A stretch of 64,000 nt of DNA from Glycine soja. Taxonomy: Eukaryota; Streptophyta; Magnoliopsida; Fabales; Fabaceae. Positions within the stretch are counted from its first letter, which is position 1. Each line of letters begins with the position of its first letter. Where the stretch lies: the NCBI RefSeq assembly GCF_004193775.1, contig NC_041002.1, forward strand, positions 35,809,112-35,873,111, given 5' to 3'. The notes beneath the pieces are model-generated. The model ran no database searches, was not told where the DNA came from, and worked only from the letters and a program-made list of their open reading frames with translations. This document shows positions 1-13,482 of this stretch, piece after piece. The translations under genes were made by a program, and so were the position numbers.

Positions 1-1128
<1,128 letters not shown>

Positions 1129-1421
1129 TATTAGGTCCAATATGAACTAGAGACCCACAAGAGAGAAGAATATTCCATAACATTTTAAGGATTTTGTGCT
1201 TAAATAATTTATTATGTCTTTTTATTTAAAGCCTTGCATGAGTTGTCAGGCTCCTAGATGGTGGCTAGCTATAGGGTGAGTAGCTATCAGTATTCCTATC
1301 TTTTTGTATATAGTTTTTATGACTCATGAACGAAAGAAATGAAAAAGTTATTCAGTAATCTTACCTTTCTCACTATAGCCTAGATCATAATTTTAATATT
1401 TATTGAGCAATCTGATAAGCA
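1129..1421 (+). repeat. 5' LTR of the gypsy element
   Basis: Aligns by eye along its length with 7309-7617: both have the aggattttgtgctt block, the gccttgcatgag block and the end aatatttattgagca...ataagca. The usual TG start has become TA. The 15 bp corresponding to about 7321-7335 are missing here. Confidence 0.85.
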
Positions 1422-1449
1422 CAGATCTACCGTTGGTGCTTTCATCACC

Positions 1450-2595
1450 ATGCCTCCTCGCAAAGACCTTGAAGAAATACTCCAGGGATTATTTGAACAC
1501 TTGGGTGCCTTTCAGATCCAACGCGAGATGCATTATGATCTTTCACAATCAAGTATGAATGCTCGCATAGATGGATTAGACAACATCATTAACAACTTGG
1601 CCAAGAAAGTTACGACCTTGCCCACCTCTCACCAGCCTACCCTATCATAACCCATGGATGATGTACTCACCGCAAGTAATGTCCTTCATACCACTCCCTC
1701 TGTAATCTATGTCTACCCAGATGGCACTTTAGCCCATTTTACACCATCACCTGGAGCCACTCCACACGTACATCCTACCCTTGTTTTACCCTATTCCATT
1801 CCCCTAGGTTTTACTTCACCATTTCCCCCTCCACCACCTCCTGGTGGCCATGTGGCTACTCCTTATCTTCATTCGCCCATCAGACCACCTAAACTACAAC
1901 TACCCCCATTTGAAGGCCAAGATGCCCTTGATTGGATTTTTCAGGCAAACAAGTTCTTCTCTTACTATCAGATTCCTCCTCACCAACATCTCTCTATGAT
2001 TGCTTTCTACATAAAAATTGAAACTCTTTGTTGGTTTAAATGGATGCACCATAACAACCAATTGGTAGATTGGGACATTTTCATGAGGGCGCTTGAGATC
2101 TATTTTTGGACCATCACCGTACATCAAGTAGAGCTTTTCAAGCTCTATCAATATGGCATTGTTACAAAGTACCAACACCATTTCAAACAACTATGTAATC
2201 GTGTGTATGGTCTCAATGCTAAATTTTTTTTGAACTGCTTCATTTTAAGACTCAATACTGAGATTCGAAAAGAGTTGGTCATCCATTGCCTCACTTTAGT
2301 CCACCAAGCTATTGAGCTAGCCTGATTTCTGGAATCCAAATTAAAGGACTCAAAACCTAATCCTAGCTTTTGCCCAACCAGTTCAATTTCTTCCTCTTCC
2401 CAACAAACCATACCCACTGCATCCACTCAATCATCCTTACCTATCAAACGTGTATCCCAAGACCACATTAATGAAAGAAAGGCCCTAAGACTTTGTTATT
2501 ATTGTGACAAAAAGTATGTCATATGTCATAAATGTCAGAATCCTAAATTCCTTCTATTAATAATGGAAGATGACAAGGACATCAACCCAACACAG
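1450..2595 (+). pseudogene. Ty3/gypsy gag (broken)
   Basis: Would encode the capsid/nucleocapsid polyprotein. One frame runs from ATG 1450 but is closed by TAA at 1648 and TGA at 2323. The middle part (about 1885-2325) matches the retrotransposon gag domain, with a P-F-E-G-Q-D-A-L-D-W-I-F stretch and a conserved long helical region. Downstream in the same frame (about 2494-2537) is the degenerate knuckle C-Y-Y-C ... H-K-C of this gypsy group. The start was chosen because it is the first ATG after the LTR and its frame continues into the gag domain. The stops make it non-functional. Confidence 0.8.
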
Positions 2596-2699
2596 GCCAA
2601 GTTCCTTGCTCACTTGATTGTGACTCCAACCTCTCAAAACACTCATAAGGAAACAACCTTGGTTCATTTACAAATATCCCCTAAAGCCTTGACCGAAAT

Positions 2700-4560
2700 T
2701 CCTTTCCCTCAAACACTCAGGTTTTAGGGTTTTATTAAGGGCCAAAAAGTTGAGATTTTGGTGAACTTAGGGAGTTCTCATAACATTTTGCATCCCGACT
2801 TGGCCACTAAATTCAACCTACCTATTTCACCTACTCATCAATTCCAGTAATGGTTGGAAATGGTGTGCATATTCTTTGTGCAGGCCTATGTCCCCACATG
2901 TTACTAAATCAAAGGCATGAATTTGTGGTACTTGTTTATTTTTTGCCTATACAAGGAGCAAATATGGTTTTACGAGTTGAATGGCTTAGAACAATGGGCC
3001 CCATTATTTATGACTTTTTCATCCCTTGTATGACATTCACACATCACGAATCCAAAATTACCCTAACTGGTGACTCAACCATCCAACCTCAACCTGCCAC
3101 CTTTAATCAATTTAGGAATTTCCTTCATGAAGATTTCATTTCATCTTTCCACCTTATCTCTTTTAGCTCCACCCTTCCCATCAAAGACCAAACACTATCC
3201 AATCCATCAAATTCCCTTCCTTTCATAGTCCAACCTTTGCTAGATCAATGCTTGTCCATTTTTAGTGAACCTCATGGCCTACTCCCGCCTCATAACCATA
3301 ACCACCATATCCCTCTAGCACCCAATTCTAAACTAGTAAACGTGAAATCCTATAGGTATCTGCATGCTTAAAAATATGCAATGTCTTAGTTAATCAAAGA
3401 AATCCTCAAAGATGGATTAATTGTGTCATAGCCCGTTTTCCTCTCTTGTGTTTTTGGTCATACAAAAATATGGATCTTAGAGGTTCTGTGCAGATTACAG
3501 GGCTCTTAATGCATTCACAATTTGGGACCTCTACCCCATACCCACCCACATTGGATGAAACTCTGGATATATTACATGGAGCTTCTTACATCTCGAAATA
3601 TTTGCATTCAAAGCATCACAAAATACGTTTACCACCTAAGGATACCCACAAGACCATAATTCACACCTTTAAGGGACACTGAGTTTTTAGTAATGCCTTT
3701 TGGGCTTACTAACACACCAACCACATTTCAAGCTATGGTGAACCACTTATTCAGGCCTTATCTTCATTGTTTCATGCTTTTTTTTTAATGATATTTTAAT
3801 TTATAGTCCTTCCTTAAGTGAACACTTACAACATTTGGATGTGGTTTTTAAATTATTACAAGACCACCAATTCTTGGCTAAGCTAGTTAAATGTATGTTT
3901 GTTGTTAACACCATTGCTTATTTAGCCATATCATATCACCAGAGAGGGTACATTCTGACCCAGAAAAGATAAGAGCCATCATTGACTGGCCTACTCCTCC
4001 CACTTTCTCAGCTCTCTGGGGATTCCTAGGCCTCACAAGCTTCTATCATCGATTCATCTAACAGTACATGCACCTTGTTGTGCCACTCATAAATTTATTG
4101 AAAGCAAACAAGATAGAGTGGTCTCGAAGGGCCAATACAGCTCTACAGAGTTAAAAAATGTTATAGTCACCACCCCTATGTTGCAACTCCCTAACTTCTC
4201 CTTACAGTTTGATCCAAAGACCAATGCTTCATCCTCTACCATCAAGCCTATTCTCTCTTAGCAAGGTCACCTAGTGGCATATTTTAGTATAAAAAAAACT
4301 CTGCACAAAAATGCAATCCGCATCAGCTTGTGCAAGGGAAATATTGGCAATTACCGAGTCAGTGAAGAAGTGGTGACACTATCTTATTGGCAGCAAATTC
4401 CGCATTTTTATATACCAACATAGTTTGAAATACTTACTATCAGAGGTATATCAAACACCATAGCAACACATATGTGCCACTAAACTCTAAGGATTTGATT
4501 ATGAGATCCTCTACAGGCCTAGGAAAGTTAATCGAGTCGTCGATGCTCTGTCTAAATGCC
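2700..4560 (+). pseudogene. Ty3/gypsy pol: protease, reverse transcriptase, RNase H (broken)
   Basis: Remnants appear in order but in several frames. The protease stretch at 2750-2820 reads V-N-L-G-S-S-H-N where an aspartic protease needs D-S/T-G, so the catalytic Asp is lost. Reverse transcriptase is recognised from [12 protein letters not shown] (about 3685-3720). At about 3783-3806 the catalytic F-x-D-D motif reads F-F-N-D-I-L-I-Y-S, with the first Asp lost. RNase H-like sequence follows (about 4318-4450), with a residue string close to A-R-E-I-L-A-I-T-E-S-V-K-K-W. Frameshifts and stops throughout show a dead gene. Confidence 0.8.
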
Positions 4561-4689
4561 ATACTGACGGTTCCCCACCACAAACTCATATGTTGCTGGT
4601 TGTAGTCTCATCCACCATTCGTTCTCTATTGGCTGAACTTTGCCAATTTTACACTAGCACACCGGAATGCCAAGCATGTTTAAACAAAT

Positions 4690-5209
4690 TCTAATCAGAT
4701 CTAGAGTTAATAGTAATGTTTTAGGGATGATTATTTTAGGGTAATCACTGAACTCCAATCTTCCTCCATTGGAGAACATTCAAGTCCTAAACCCCTCATT
4801 GCCAAGCGTGATTATTTTCTGGCTCGGAATGGCCACACAAGTAAAGACTTTTGCTTGATCTTGTGTTATTTTCCAACAAAGCAAATATGTTCCTTCCAAA
4901 ATTTTGGGTTTGTAGCAATCATTTCCAACTCCTCACCAAGCTTGGTCTGATATAAGCATGGATTTTATCACCCATTTTCCTAACTCCAGAGGGCACACTA
5001 TAATATGAGTGATTGTTGACCTTTTTACCAAATATGGCCATTTTGGGGGACTACCAACAAAATTCACAGCTTCCCATTTCACGAAAGAGATCTGCCACCT
5101 TCACGGAATGCCTCAATCAATTGTTTCAAATCACGATAGCTTATTTCTGAGTAGATTTTGGTGTGACCTATTCTGCTTACAAGGGACCACTCTCAAATTC
5201 TCTACTGCA
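4690..5209 (+). pseudogene. Ty3/gypsy integrase, N-terminal part
   Basis: The frame from 5009 reads like the start of the integrase catalytic core: I-V-D-L-F-T-K-Y-G-H-F, then T-A-S-H, and G-M-P-Q-S-I-V-S-N-H-D with the second catalytic Asp. It breaks off at F-S-T-A in the middle of the conserved F-S-T-A-Y-H-P-Q-T-D block because a solo LTR is inserted at 5210. The core resumes at 6454. Confidence 0.8.
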
Positions 5210-6453
5210 TGTTAAAAACAATGGCACATGAAACCACAAACCAATAAGGGGGTGAATTTGTTTTAAAACAATTTTAGACCCAAATCAAAGTTTTTTCGCA
5301 AAACCTTGTCCTTTAATCCAATTAATGCAATAGAGTAAGATATGTTGTAAATACCTTTATGTTTTCTTTTAACACATTATGGTTTAAACAAAGATACCAA
5401 GCAAATATCAAAAACCAAGTTTTAAGAACCTTAACCAATAAGCAATAAAGAGTTAAAGGGATAGAGAAAAAGATGCACACACAATTTCTACTTGTTCGAT
5501 TTCTAGGAAATCTTCATCCAGTTGATCCATAGTAACCCATTACGATCTTTTCACTATAATCTTTGAGTTACAATCAAACTCACAAGCAAATGCACACCAC
5601 AAATGCCTAAACTCTTGAAAACCTATCAAGAACTAAACTTACATGTTGAAAACCCACTACATGCACACCAATAAGAAACCTACTCAATGAAAAAAAAACA
5701 CAAATTAAGGAAAGATTTCACCTGATATGTGAAAGATGTGAAAGTTTGAAAATATTTCCCTTGTATTATCAGCTTCTCTTCATGATTCTTTACAAAGATC
5801 CATTGCACCCGATGCAAAATGATGTTTCCAAATAAGGACCAAAGTGGTGATGACACTTAAAGGTTCTAAAAACTCTCTCAATGAAAATCACAATGTAAAA
5901 TATGAGAGAAAAAGTGTCACCCTCAAAGTCCTTTGAAAAACTAATTTTAATAGCTTCAGAACAAATATAGTTGATTGTCCCCTAGAGATAGTTGACTAAA
6001 TTGTTCTTCGCATCACCTAGGTTTCCTGATGAATAGAGAGTCATTTATATTACCATATAGTCTACTGTTTGCAAAAGCAGAAACTCATGAAACCTGATAT
6101 AGTTGATTAGATACTAAGGATAGTTTACTAAATGTGAATCAATTCCAATTCTAAAAGAACAAAGATTGATCTAGTCTACTATATCAGCATCTAGTTGATT
6201 ATATTGATGCGGAGTTGAAACTTAGTGATTTTAAACTAAGTTACAAGAGTTTCAACTCTTCAAGGCTAACAACCATGAATCAAAGCAATTACATCTCCTA
6301 GTGTAGGATGGATGTATGTATGATATCATACACAATCAAGTATTAAAGCAATAACAACCATCCTAATCAACTAATGTTTATAAATTTTACAACTCATCAT
6401 CAACAAAAAAATACTATGAATTATGAAGTCTTCATAAACCCTTCCAGTTTACA
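5210..6453 (-). repeat. Solo LTR inserted in the integrase
   Basis: A 1244-bp insert begins TG and ends CA on the plus strand and interrupts the integrase within one conserved motif. The 5-bp flanks are CTGCA (5205-5209) and CTGTG (6454-6458), consistent with a decayed target duplication. On the minus strand it ends with the caaattcacccccttatt-type sequence seen at the 3' ends of copia LTRs elsewhere here, so minus orientation is likely. It contains several TAGTTGACTA-like repeats (about 5965-6195). No primer site or coding sequence follows. Confidence 0.8.
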
Positions 6454-7203
6454 CTGTGTACCACACCCAAATAGATAGGCAAACAGAAGAGGTTAAGCAA
6501 ACTTTGGTTGCCTACTTGAAGTGTTTCGTTAGTGACTTTTCGAAACACTGGTTTCTCTTCCTTCACCTCTCATAGTTTTGGTACAACTCGTCCATGCATT
6601 CCACCATTGGAATGTCCCCCTTCCAAGCTTGTATGGGCACACTCCTCCTTCCATTGTTGACTTCAAAATGACCCAGTTCCAACCATTGTGTCACAATACC
6701 TGCAACAACGTGCCCAAATCCTTAATACAACAAAGGATAACCTTTGCTTCATCTGTCAGAGTATGGAGACACAAGCTAACAAACATAGTAGGACTCTTAC
6801 CTTTGTTGAAGGAGAATGAGTTTGGCAGAAACTCCAAATGTACTACCAAACCTTGGTCAGAAGCCAACTTGCCACTAAGTAGAGGCCTCATTTCCATGGG
6901 ACTTTTCAAGTTAAGTGTCATATAGGGACAATGGCGTATGAACTCACTCTTCTAGGCTCTGCTTGGATTCATCCTATGGTGCATGTTTCCATACTTCACC
7001 ATTACAATGAACCACCGCTGCCGAACCCTACCATTCTTCCTCACATTTCTCCAGAGGATTTAAATCACTTCAACCCAACTCCAATGGTTTTATACCCTTC
7101 ACTCATCCCATCAATTGAAGACATAAACTCTTCAATTCCAACACTAAACTCTATAACAGCTGGCACCCACTCACCCTCGAGCTATCCACCATATTCATCC
7201 TAA
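6454..7203 (+). pseudogene. Ty3/gypsy integrase, C-terminal part
   Basis: Continues the interrupted core with Y-H-T-Q-I-D-R-Q-T-E-E-V, then the characteristic F-L-F-L-H-L ... H-S-T-I-G-M-S-P-F-Q-A region in shifted frames. Near 6931-7020 it has the post-integrase tail A-Y-E-L-T-L-L-G-S-A-W-I-H-P-M-V-H-V-S-I-L, which in chromovirus-like gypsy elements lies just before the 3' end of pol. No chromodomain is recognisable. Frameshifts and stops are present. Confidence 0.75.
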
Positions 7204-7308
7204 CTATTGATTTTGGGCCTTGGGGAAGGCAATACTCAGAACCTTCTAGATCCTCTTGTTTCTACTCCAGTCTTTGAGGACAAAGACAATTCTGGGTTGG
7301 GGAGTATT

Positions 7309-7617
7309 GTTAGGCCCAAACCACCAATTGAGCCCAATATTAACTAGAGGCCCATAAGAGAGAAGAAAGTTCCAAAACATCTTAAGGATTTTGTGCTTGA
7401 ATAATTTATTATGTCTTTTTATTATAGCCTTGCATGAGCTATCAGGCTTCTAGATGGTAGCCAGTTGTAGGGAAAGTAGGTGTCATTGTTCCTATCTTGT
7501 TGTATTTAGCTACTACGGCTCATGAATGAAAGCAATGAAAAAGTTATTCAATAATCTTACCTTTCTTAGTATAGCCTAGATCATAATTTTAATATTTATT
7601 GAGCATTCTAATAAGCA
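7309..7617 (+). repeat. 3' LTR of the gypsy element
   Basis: Starts TGTTAGGCCC and ends ATAAGCA. It is preceded by a short G-rich stretch (ttggggag, about 7296-7303) that could be the polypurine tract. Pairs with 1129-1421. Confidence 0.85.
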
Positions 7618-9530
7618 TGAAGCTATCATAGGAAATCTTAATTAGTTTATGAAAACTTGATTAAAGCTTGTTCTGATCTTGGTATAGGACTCCATTAGTT
7701 GAATCTATAGCAAAAGTTAGGAGAAGAGCACTTTTAAATCACAAAGTCTCCTCTCTAGCTTTTTCATCAAGGAAAAATCAATTTGTGGGGTAAGGGAAGC
7801 TAAACTATGATTGATTCTATGATTTGTATGATCCTTGAATGTCAAATGCTTCCTTTTTACCTTTCTTCCTTTTCCCTTTCTTGATTTTGCTTCATTGTGG
7901 TTGTTTTAGGGATTGAAATCTTAAACCCCCAATATTTGGGAATTTTTTTTATATAAATTCACATGATTCGTGAATTATTTAATGTTGGTTTGGTGTTTAG
8001 AAGTTGTAGGGATCATTTACATTCATTTGAATAGCTTGGGTAACAATTAATGGTGTCAAAATCTTGGATTTGTGGAGAAATTTTCATGCAGATTTTTCAA
8101 ATTTAGCCTAGGCACGATTTTAGCATAGCTAAAATTAAATAGATTTGGATCTACCTAAATTTAGCCCAACCACGATTTTTAGCTCAGCTAAAACTCAGTA
8201 GAATAAGAATTTGTACAAATTTGGATGAAGTCACGATTTTTAGCCCAAGCTAAACCTCGATGGTGTTGGTACTGCACAAATTTATCTCAAGCTAACTTTT
8301 TGGCTTAAGCTAAATTAAGGGAAAATGTTGTATTTTATCTTGAATTCTTTCTTGAGAGTTCCCTAACCAATTCCAAGTGTATATATAATTGTTTCTTGAG
8401 TTAAATGGAATAAGTATAGTTGATTTTCTATTGATTTTATGAAATTCATTGTTCATGAGGATTTTGGAGTGAAGTTTGTAGGGATTCATGGTGTTGAATG
8501 CCTTACTAGACTTGTAGAACTGCTAAATGGTTCCTAAGTTGATAAAATATGAATGATGAATTTATAACATGGTGAACCTATGAATGAAAAGTTCATGAAT
8601 GTTTGTATGCATAAAGTGTGTGTTATAGTGTTGGTTGTCATGCTCATTTATACATAATGCATAGAAGGCATTACATATGGGTTGACATGTAAGTTGAGGG
8701 TGTTAGGTGGACTTTCAACCTAGTGTTAGGGGTTTTCGTGGTGGCTAACAAAAATAGGCCTAAAGAATAGATGAGTATGTAAATCCCTATAGATGTAAGG
8801 TCTTGCAAACCTTATAGGAGTAAGCCAACACCCACACTTATCTATTTTCGATACAACTATACTTCTTCCGCTGGATCAGTTGTATGTCATCATTGAATGG
8901 TCAAGGAGTGAGACTATGTTAAGGGATGTATCTATGTTGTTCTCCCAAAGGTGAAAATCTCCTGGAAATTGAGTCTACATGACATTTCATGGTGTAGTTT
9001 CATAAGAAATTAAAGTATGATTTGATTGTTTAATGAATGATGTTGAAATTGTTTGGATTGTGATTGCTTTACTAGAATTCTATTTGGAATTATTATAATT
9101 CTATCCTTATCTCTTTAAATAACTATGCCTACCTTTGTGCTTAGTATGTTTTATGTTATGTCGAGTGACATTGATGATCATGTGGTAGTTGGCATAGGAG
9201 TAGATAGTGATGTTGATGCAGGTTCTCAAGTCGCTCGTGACTGAAGCAAATAGTGGGGACTAACTTAGGACTTAACGATACATACTTATATTTTGATGTT
9301 CTAGTCCTCTAACTGAGGATTCTTTTTGGATTGTATATACTTATATATGTATGTTTTCTAAAGTCATAAGGCTTAATATCCTAATGATGTATATTATGTT
9401 CTGGATTGTATGTATATGTGTTATATGTATGTGAAAAAAAATTACTATGTATTTTCATAGGACTTTTAATGTATTAGTATATTAAATGGATAACAAAGAG
9501 GAGTCTTACTTATATCCTCTTCAATTGTAA
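7618..9530. repeat. LTR-like remnant with TTTAGC/GCTAAA palindromes
   Basis: No gene. Between about 8100 and 8320 there are four loosely repeated units of about 60 bp, each of the form TTTAGC-cc-...-CACGATTTTTAGC...GCTAAA. The downstream part (9200-9420) has a composition like the 3' half of long gypsy LTRs. I cannot define both ends or a target duplication, so the assignment to a decayed gypsy LTR is tentative. Confidence 0.35.
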
Positions 9531-11472
9531 ACTTGACTTGTGATTCTTTTTTTTCCATAGAATTCTCTCTTTCTTCATGAAGTGTAATGTTTTCTATGAC
9601 AATTTGGCTAGAAATTTTCAAAACTTACGTTTCAATTTCTTTATTAGAAGATTGTACAACACTAGTACAATTTAAAGCCTATCAACACATGCTGGAGTTG
9701 TTTGGTGGTAGTGGAAATGTAGGAAAAGTTCAAGAATTTTAAGAATTAATTTTTAGTAGAAGAGAATTGATAATTTTGCATAAAATTCATTTGTGAGTTA
9801 TTTCGTGGTGGTGGAAACTTGGAAAAATGGAGGATTTTGAGAATTATTTGCAGTAGGAGAAAATTGATAATTTTTCATTTCAAATTGGAATAAAAGTGTC
9901 AATTAAATTAATTTGGATTCGTTTGGAAAAAAATAAATTAGAATTAAAATTAGGATTAGGATTGAGATCGAGAAATTGAGGGGCATTTACTTGTACATTT
10001 TTATGTTTTAATTTCTTTTTTCACTTTTTAATTATAAAACTGTCACCTTGTTTTCAATTTCTTTCCTTTTTCCAAAAATTTATTAAGATAAATTAAAATT
10101 CATATTTTTTATAAGTTACTTAGTAAAATAAATTAAAAGAGTTTATGAGAATCACGAACTGTTTTAAATCTAAACAATCTTTCCACGGAGCTCTTATAAA
10201 TGCCCCCTTGCTTATTAAAGGAAAATTTGTTTATACTATATATTTGAAGTTTGACAAATAAAGTCTGCAAACAATTGTATGCATATGAATTTCCTTTTAA
10301 TCATTACCATTGAAAATTGTATAAACTTAAAACTGCAGTGGAGACAATCTAAACACATGCTTCTACCAAAAGACAAATGTAAACACAATGAATTAGAAGA
10401 CTAAGAGTCCATTAATTTTTACAATGAAAATAAAATAGAATATTTTTATTTGACATAGGAAAATACTGTTTTTTTCCCCTTCATTTTCTGGATAAGAAAT
10501 CATATGGAATAAATTTTCCTTCTTATCAGTTTTGATTCCAATAGAGAGAAGGCAGGGAAATAGTTGAATTGCAATCTTTCTTCGCAACGTGCAAGTTATC
10601 AATTTTGGATTATAAAATAAAATAAAACTTGAGTGAGGATCCTTGAAAAGAAAGGCAAAGAGTGGAAGGGAATTCCTCTTCTTTAATCAAATGATGTAGC
10701 GTAGTCGCCTAGAGTTTTCAATGAATCAATGCCAACTCATACTTAATACGGAGAGTATTACAATATAGAAGAGCCAGACATAGAAAAACAAATTTTATGA
10801 AGAAAAAAAAAATAGCACACGTTTATTTTGAAACTTAATTTGTACTTAAATCTTAACTGTTGGCATCAAAGCTGCCCATTTAATAACCTGACTATCATAA
10901 TGTTATCTGCTAATATAATTTTCTTTATCGGTGTATCATTAAGTGAGGCCAAAAACTAAAATATGAAAATAAAATACAGCTGTTTAAAGGAGAAATAAAA
11001 GGATAAAGAGGAGCATATTAGCAGGGACGAATAATGAATTTAAAAATTTCAATGATTCCCATATAATTTTCTCCTCCCTTTCGTGACAAATGATGATATG
11101 AGTCTGTCCGTGTGCCGTATGATTTGTTTAGCCCCATAAGTATGAAAAACTTCTGCACGAGATATAATAGTTAAAAGAGGGGTGGATTTAAGGGGAAGCT
11201 CCCTCAATATCCTTCGTATACATGAGAAGAAAGTTCAAATAAAAATAAAATAAATTAATATTGATAGAGAAAAATTGAAAAAAAATAGAGTATAAAGATA
11301 ATGTTAGTTTAATTTTCTTTTAACAAAAGATTTTACCTCTATTTTACACATAAATTTAATAATAAATATTTTTGTGAAATTTTTTATTTATCAAATAATT
11401 ATTTATTAGAAGTTAAATAATTATATAAAAAAAATTCAATCTTCCTTTGATATGGATATTTAAATAATCTAA
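9531..11472. other. AT-rich intergenic DNA
   Basis: I see no gene or recognisable transposon. The 69-codon minus-strand frame at 10393-10602 has no domain and no homologous copy in the window. The last 50 bases (11421-11470) resemble the sequence on the far side of the Helitron (20039 onward). Confidence 0.6.
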
Positions 11473-11959
11473 TCTACTATATTATAAAAGAGAACCCAGG
11501 AAAATTATTGGTGTGCCTCTTCTTAGAAAATTGACATCTGTCCCTTTTCCTGAGTTTATGGTCAGTTTAACCTTGCTTCATTTGTTGGCACGTGTATTTT
11601 TTCCTTCTTCATTTGTTGACACCTGCAGTTTGCCCTTCTTCATTTGTTGACGCGTAGGTTGAGGGATTATACAATTGCATTTCTCTCTCTATTTCTCCCG
11701 TAGAGTTGGTTGTCTCTTCCTTCCTTTCTTTCTTTCTTCTTCTATTTTCTTCTTTTCTCTTCTGATTCGAACACAACCAGTCGCAAGAAAGTCATTTTCT
11801 TTGTGTTGTGCATGTTGCATTTTCTGTTTTTAATATGATTCTCTTCTCATCTTCATTCTATTCTTTGGTCTGATTTTTTGTGGTTTGATTTTTGGGACAA
11901 ACTACAGTAACAACGGCGGTGGTGAAGGTCAAGACGGTGTTGAATAATAAAGGTATCAT

Positions 11960-12640
11960 TTTGAACTATTTCCCCCCTTTTTTGGGGCTGTTATTTGTCT
12001 CTATTTGCAAGGTTTTAATTTTGTTTGTTGTTATACATGTTTTCTTTAATAATATTTATTTTTTGTTACTGATTTTTCAACTGTGTTTTTGGTTCCTTTT
12101 TATTTTCCCGGGCTATCGACGAAGAAGCATTCAGCAGGCAAGTTGTTTCTATTTGGAAGATTTTAATTTTGTTTGCTATTATGCATGTTTTTTTTCCCTT
12201 AATAATAGTTATTTTTTCTTACTGATTTTATAACTCTATTTTTTTTTTCTCGGGCTATCGACGAAAAAGCATCATGCAGGCAAGTTTTTTTCCCTTTTGT
12301 TGTTATGCATGTTTGTTTTGGTACTATTTGTCTCTATTTGCAATGTTTTAATTTTGTTTGTTGTTATGCGTGTTTCCTTCTTAATAATAGTTATTTTTTC
12401 TTACTGATTTTTACAACTCTGTTTTTTGTTCCTTTTTATTTTCCCGGGCTATCGCGAAGAAGCATCCACCAGGAAACTTTTTTCCCTTTTGCTGTTATGC
12501 ATGTTTGTTTCATTACTATTTGTTTCTATTTGCAAGGTTTTAATTTTTTTTGTTGTTATGCATGTTTTTATCTTAATAATAGTTATTTTTTCTTACTGAT
12601 TTTTCAACTTTGTTTTTGTTCCCTTTCTCCAAATTTCTTA
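11960..12640 (+). repeat. Helitron internal tandem repeat 1
   Basis: About four irregular copies of a T-rich unit: TTTTAATTTTGTTTGTTGTTATGCATG, then TTAATAATAGTTATTTTTTCTTACTGATTTT, then CGGGCTATCGACGAAGAAGCAT and GCAGGCAAG. The CGGGCTATCG block recurs near 12109, 12252 and 12446. The long open frames here come from repeated low-complexity sequence rather than a gene. Confidence 0.7.
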
Positions 12641-12681
12641 GATTTGGTTCTATCTAATTACCTTGGACCCATTGATTGCAG

Positions 12682-12900
12682 AAAGATATTCATAGGGGGT
12701 TTAGCGAGAGAAACGACTATTGGTGAGTGTTTTCTATTTGTATTGCGTTGGTTTGTTTTCTTTCCGGGTTTACCAATGAGCATTCGTGTAATCAACTATT
12801 TTTTAAAAATAATTTTGTGTAGTGCAATTCATCAAGCACTTAGAAATCATGGAGAAGACAGTTCAGGTTACCGTGGATTATTGTTTCAAAATGTTAAATT
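12682..12900 (+). pseudogene. Captured RRM (hnRNP-like) exon pieces
   Basis: After an acceptor-like gattgcag, 12682-12722 encodes K-I-F-I-G-G-L-A-R-E-T-T-I, a clear RNP2 motif as found at the start of an RNA recognition motif in plant hnRNP-type proteins. It is followed by a GTGAG donor. After an apparent intron ending gtgtag (12822), the next piece reads Q-F-I-K-H in one frame, which fits the next part of the same domain, and then decays. RNP1 and the rest of the protein are not seen. This is a captured fragment with no expected function. Confidence 0.6.
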
Positions 12901-13179
12901 TTTCCAAAAAAAATTTCCCGGAGGCTTTTATTTTCAATTGTTAAAAATTAAGCCCATTGCAGTGTGTCCACATGTTGATAGGTTTGGCATTTGGAGAGGA
13001 GGGAACCACAGGTATATTAGTTTAAGGTGGAGTTTCTTCTGCAGTGGCAACACATGAAGGGAATTTCCTGGCTTTGGAAACTTCCATTAGCTGGAAATCG
13101 AAAATGCAAGAGTATTTTAAGATTTACCGCATCAAACTTTAGGTATCAATGACATTGGTTACCACTCTCTTCTAATATA

Positions 13180-13482
13180 TTGTCTTTAAAATACAAGACA
13201 AAGAAAATGTTTCCAGGCCTTGAAGGTTTTCCCAATCATATTGAAAATGCTACTAATGTACAGGATGGGATGGATAGGCTATCAAAATTACTTGACGGCA
13301 TAAGTTCTGTGCACAATGAAGCGATTTTTATAGGATATTTATTAATAACCATAATAATTGATGATCCAGTTTCATTGGAAACAAGATTGAATGTTGTTGT
13401 GAATCATTATTTGTTGTTTCAGATTCCTATATCTACAAACTATAGACTGCTTGATGATCAAAGAGAGGGAGTGAGGTTTTGA
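13180..13482 (+). pseudogene. Possible captured exon, product unknown
   Basis: An open stretch whose central part reads M-F-P-G-L-E-G-F-P-N-H-I-E-N-A-T-N-V-Q, then D-R-L-S-K-L-L-D-G-I. It has more balanced codon use than the surrounding T-rich repeats and could be a captured exon. I do not recognise the family. It may be chance coding in Helitron cargo. Confidence 0.25.

Larger units (their letters stand above)
1129..7617 (+). mobile_element. Degenerate Ty3/gypsy LTR retrotransposon
   Basis: Two similar LTRs of about 300 bp (1129-1421 and 7309-7617) bracket gag, protease, reverse transcriptase, RNase H and integrase remnants in the order typical of Ty3/gypsy. The LTRs differ visibly, including an indel near the 5' edge, and the coding region has many stops, so the insertion is old. 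The flanks ggaag (1123-1127) and tgaag (7618-7622) may be a decayed target duplication (4 of 5 match). A solo LTR of another family (5210-6453) interrupts the integrase; without it the element is about 5.2 kb. Confidence 0.9.

Noticed and set aside
12305..13057. 250-codon open frame in the Helitron
   Set aside because: Mostly T-rich tandem repeat translated as Phe/Leu/Tyr; only the RRM piece at 12682 has coding character, and it is bounded by splice-like sites.
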